Assembly (NCBI GenBank): GCA_012515985.1
Contig: JAAYXJ010000040.1
Span: 1 to 38,349 of the forward strand
Direction: 5' to 3'
DNA: 38,349 nucleotides
From: Gammaproteobacteria bacterium
Lineage (GTDB): Bacteria; Pseudomonadota; Gammaproteobacteria; Xanthomonadales; Xanthomonadaceae
The notes under the pieces were generated by a model. That model saw nothing but the letters and a program-made list of their open reading frames with translations. It was not told the origin of the DNA and did no database searches. The number at the start of each line of letters is the position of its first letter. The first letter of the stretch is position 1. A program made the translations under genes and the position numbers. Shown one piece after another: positions 36,098 through 38,349 of this stretch.

Positions 36098-37147
36098 CTA
36101 CTGCGGTGGTCGCTCGCCGCCTGCGGCGTCGTGTTCGGCGTGGTAGCGGCAGGCCTCCTCCACTTCCTTGCGCGAACCCAGGAACACCGGCACGCGCTGG
36201 TGCAGTTCGTCCGGCTGGATGTCCATGATCCGCCGCCGCCCGTCGCTGGCCGCGCCGCCGGCCTGCTCGACCAGCATGCCCATCGGGTTGGCCTCGTACA
36301 TCAGCCGCAGCTTGCCGCGCTTGTTGGGCTCACGCCGGTCCCACGGATAGATGAAGATGCCGCCGCGGGTGAGGATGCGGTGCACGTCGGCCACCATCGA
36401 GGCCACCCAGCGCATGTTGAAGTCCTTGCCGCGCGGGCCTTCCCTGCCGGCCAGCAGGTCCTTCACGTAGGCCTGCATCGGCGCCTCCCAGTGGCGCTGG
36501 TTGGACATGTTGATGGCGAATTCCCGGGTTTCCTCCGGGATCCTGATGTCGCGCCGGGTGAGCACGAACGAACCCTGCTCGCGGTCCAGGGTGAAGGCGT
36601 GGGTGCCGGCGCCCACGGTGAGCACCAGCAGCGTGCTCGGCCCGTAGATGCAGTAGCCGGCCGCGACCTGCTGGCTGCCCGCCTGCAGGAAGTGCTCGTC
36701 ACGCGGCTCGCCTGCGTCGTCGGGGGCGCGCAGCACCGAGAAGATGGTGCCCACGGACACGTTGACGTCGATGTTGGAGCTGCCGTCGAGCGGATCGAAC
36801 AGCAGCAGGTAGTTGCCGCGCGGATAGGCGTCGGGGATGGGCGTGCAATGCTCCATCTCCTCCGAGGCGCAGGCCGCCAGGTGGCCGCCCCAGGCGTTGG
36901 CCTCCAGCAGGATCTCGTTGGAGAGCACGTCCAGCTTCTTCTGGGCCTCGCCCTGGACGTTGATGCTGCTGCCGCCGGCGCCGCTGACCGCATCGCCGAG
37001 CACGTCGCCCAGCGCGCCCTTGCCCACCGCCACCGAGATCCGCTTGCAGGCGCGCGCCACCACCTCGATCAGCAGCCGCAGCTGCGGGTTGATGTGGCCC
37101 TCGCGCTGGACCTCGATCAGGAACCGGGTGAGGGAAGTGTCGGACAT
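36098..37147 (-). CDS. fbp: Class 1 fructose-1,6-bisphosphatase
   Basis: [54 protein letters not shown]. Confidence 0.96.
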   Translation of the reverse strand: MSDTSLTRFLIEVQREGHINPQLRLLIEVVARACKRISVAVGKGALGDVLGDAVSGAGGSSINVQGEAQKKLDVLSNEILLEANAWGGHLAACASEEMEHCTPIPDAYPRGNYLLLFDPLDGSSNIDVNVSVGTIFSVLRAPDDAGEPRDEHFLQAGSQQVAAGYCIYGPSTLLVLTVGAGTHAFTLDREQGSFVLTRRDIRIPEETREFAINMSNQRHWEAPMQAYVKDLLAGREGPRGKDFNMRWVASMVADVHRILTRGGIFIYPWDRREPNKRGKLRLMYEANPMGMLVEQAGGAASDGRRRIMDIQPDELHQRVPVFLGSRKEVEEACRYHAEHDAAGGERPPQ

Positions 37148-37235
37148 GGCATCTCTCATGGCTGCGGCGGGCCCCCATTGTCGCCGTTCCCGCGGCCGAT
37201 TTCCCGCCGGGGCGCGCGGGCGCCGGCGCTACACT

Positions 37236-38108
37236 ATGCGCACCATGAGCATCGTCCTCCCCCTCGCCGAGCCGTCCCCGCGGCCGCAGCCCCCCGACCC
37301 GGCCGGGCAGCGCGCGGCGCTCGACCGGCTGGCGCGGCGCCTGCGCCACCAGGCCGGCCGCGCGATCGCGGACTACAGCATGATCAACGATGGCGACAAG
37401 GTGATGGTGTGCCTGTCCGGCGGCAAGGACAGCTACACCCTGCTCGACGTACTGCTGCAGCTGCAGAAGAAGGCGCCGGTGGAGTTTTCGATCACCGCGG
37501 TCAACCTGGACCAGAAGCAGCCGGGATTCCCGGAGCATGTGCTGCCTGAATACCTGCGCTCGCTGGGCGTGGACTTCCACATCATCGAGCAGGACACCTA
37601 CTCGGTGGTCTCGCGGGTGGTACCCGAGGGCAAGACCATGTGCTCGCTGTGCTCGCGCCTGCGCCGCGGCGCCCTGTACACCTGGGCCGCCGAACACGGG
37701 TTCACCAAGATCGCCCTGGGCCACCACCGCGAGGACATGGTGGCCACGTTCTTCCTCAACCTGTTCTTCCACGCGAAGATCAGCGCCATGCCGCCCAAGC
37801 TGCTGTCCGACGACGGCCGCCACGTGGTGATCCGGCCGCTGGCGTTCGCCTGCGAGGCGGACATCGCCGAGTACGCGCGGCTGAAGGAATTCCCGATCAT
37901 CCCCTGCAACCTGTGCGGATCGCAGGAGAACCTGCAGCGCAAGCAGGTGCAGCGGATGATGGCGCAATGGGAGCAGGAGACGCCGGGGCGGATCGAGACC
38001 ATCGCCCGCGCCTTGGCCGACATCCGTCCCTCGCAGATGGCCGACCCGAAGCTCTTCGATTTCGCCGGGCTCGCCGCCGGCGCAGTCGCAGCCGGCAAGA
38101 CCGGCTGA
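37236..38108 (+). CDS. ttcA: tRNA 2-thiocytidine(32) synthetase TtcA
   Basis: PP-loop [10 protein letters not shown]; Cys motifs [14 protein letters not shown] and [30 protein letters not shown]. Alternative ATG at 37245. Confidence 0.95.
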   Translation: MRTMSIVLPLAEPSPRPQPPDPAGQRAALDRLARRLRHQAGRAIADYSMINDGDKVMVCLSGGKDSYTLLDVLLQLQKKAPVEFSITAVNLDQKQPGFPEHVLPEYLRSLGVDFHIIEQDTYSVVSRVVPEGKTMCSLCSRLRRGALYTWAAEHGFTKIALGHHREDMVATFFLNLFFHAKISAMPPKLLSDDGRHVVIRPLAFACEADIAEYARLKEFPIIPCNLCGSQENLQRKQVQRMMAQWEQETPGRIETIARALADIRPSQMADPKLFDFAGLAAGAVAAGKTG

Positions 38109-38197
38109 TGCCCCAATCCATGGGCGGCACCTTCCCGGCCCGGCCGGGAGGGGATGGCGACGCCTTGACCCCATTTCCGACCAACACGGCCCACTGA

Positions 38198-38349
38198 ATG
38201 TTCTTTCGCAACCTCACCCTGTTCCGCTTCGCCCCCTCGCTCGACATCACCCACCTGGACGAAGGCCTGGCCGAAACCGCGCTCAAGCCGGTTGGCCCGC
38301 TCGAACTGTCCTCGCGCGGCTTCATCCCGCCGTTCGGCCGCGACTCGGA
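38198..38349 (+). CDS. rdgC: Recombination-associated protein RdgC, 5' part only (truncated by window end)
   Basis: MFFRNLTLFRFAPSLDITHLDEGLAETALKPVGPLELSSRGFIPPFGRDS. Confidence 0.88.
   Translation, partial: MFFRNLTLFRFAPSLDITHLDEGLAETALKPVGPLELSSRGFIPPFGRDS

Noticed and set aside
33372-36146. 924-aa plus-strand ORF overlapping plsB in another frame
   Set aside because: Arg/Ala/Gly/Pro-rich alternative frame; PlsB motifs are in the other frame.

Overview
GC-rich gammaproteobacterial window, probably Lysobacteraceae/Xanthomonadaceae-like (inferred from gene content only). Housekeeping and accessory genes flank an island of about 20 kb (about 12.5-32.3 kb) encoding a non-flagellar type III secretion system (T3SS). 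Left flank: actP/yjcH, EF-hand protein, desaturase, mutM, ECF sigma plus Ser/Thr kinase, tdk, a tandem paralogous pair, rep-type helicase, e(P4)-type acid phosphatase. Right flank: plsB, DUF465-like protein, fbp, ttcA and the start of rdgC. T3SS genes recognised: sctV, D, F, I, J, K, L, N, O, P(?) on the minus strand; sctQ, R, S, T on the plus strand; sctU on the minus strand; and an embedded PAS-histidine kinase/FixJ-like regulator pair. Main unusual observations: (1) a bipartite promoter motif, TAGGGTTSRCCCNAG-N23-TAGWYT, found three times with identical spacing, each time directly upstream of an unrecognised gene or operon in the island, suggesting a T3SS substrate regulon; (2) a FliO/MopB-like gene in a non-flagellar T3SS locus; (3) no secretin (SctC), gatekeeper or recognisable translocon in the window; (4) a SctR with a low-complexity insertion of about 100 residues; (5) a strong internal Shine-Dalgarno and ATG within sctQ, predicting a separate SctQ-C product; (6) an Ala/Pro/Gly-rich protein ending in two hydrophobic segments, a candidate translocator or effector. 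All calls were made by eye, with no database search.
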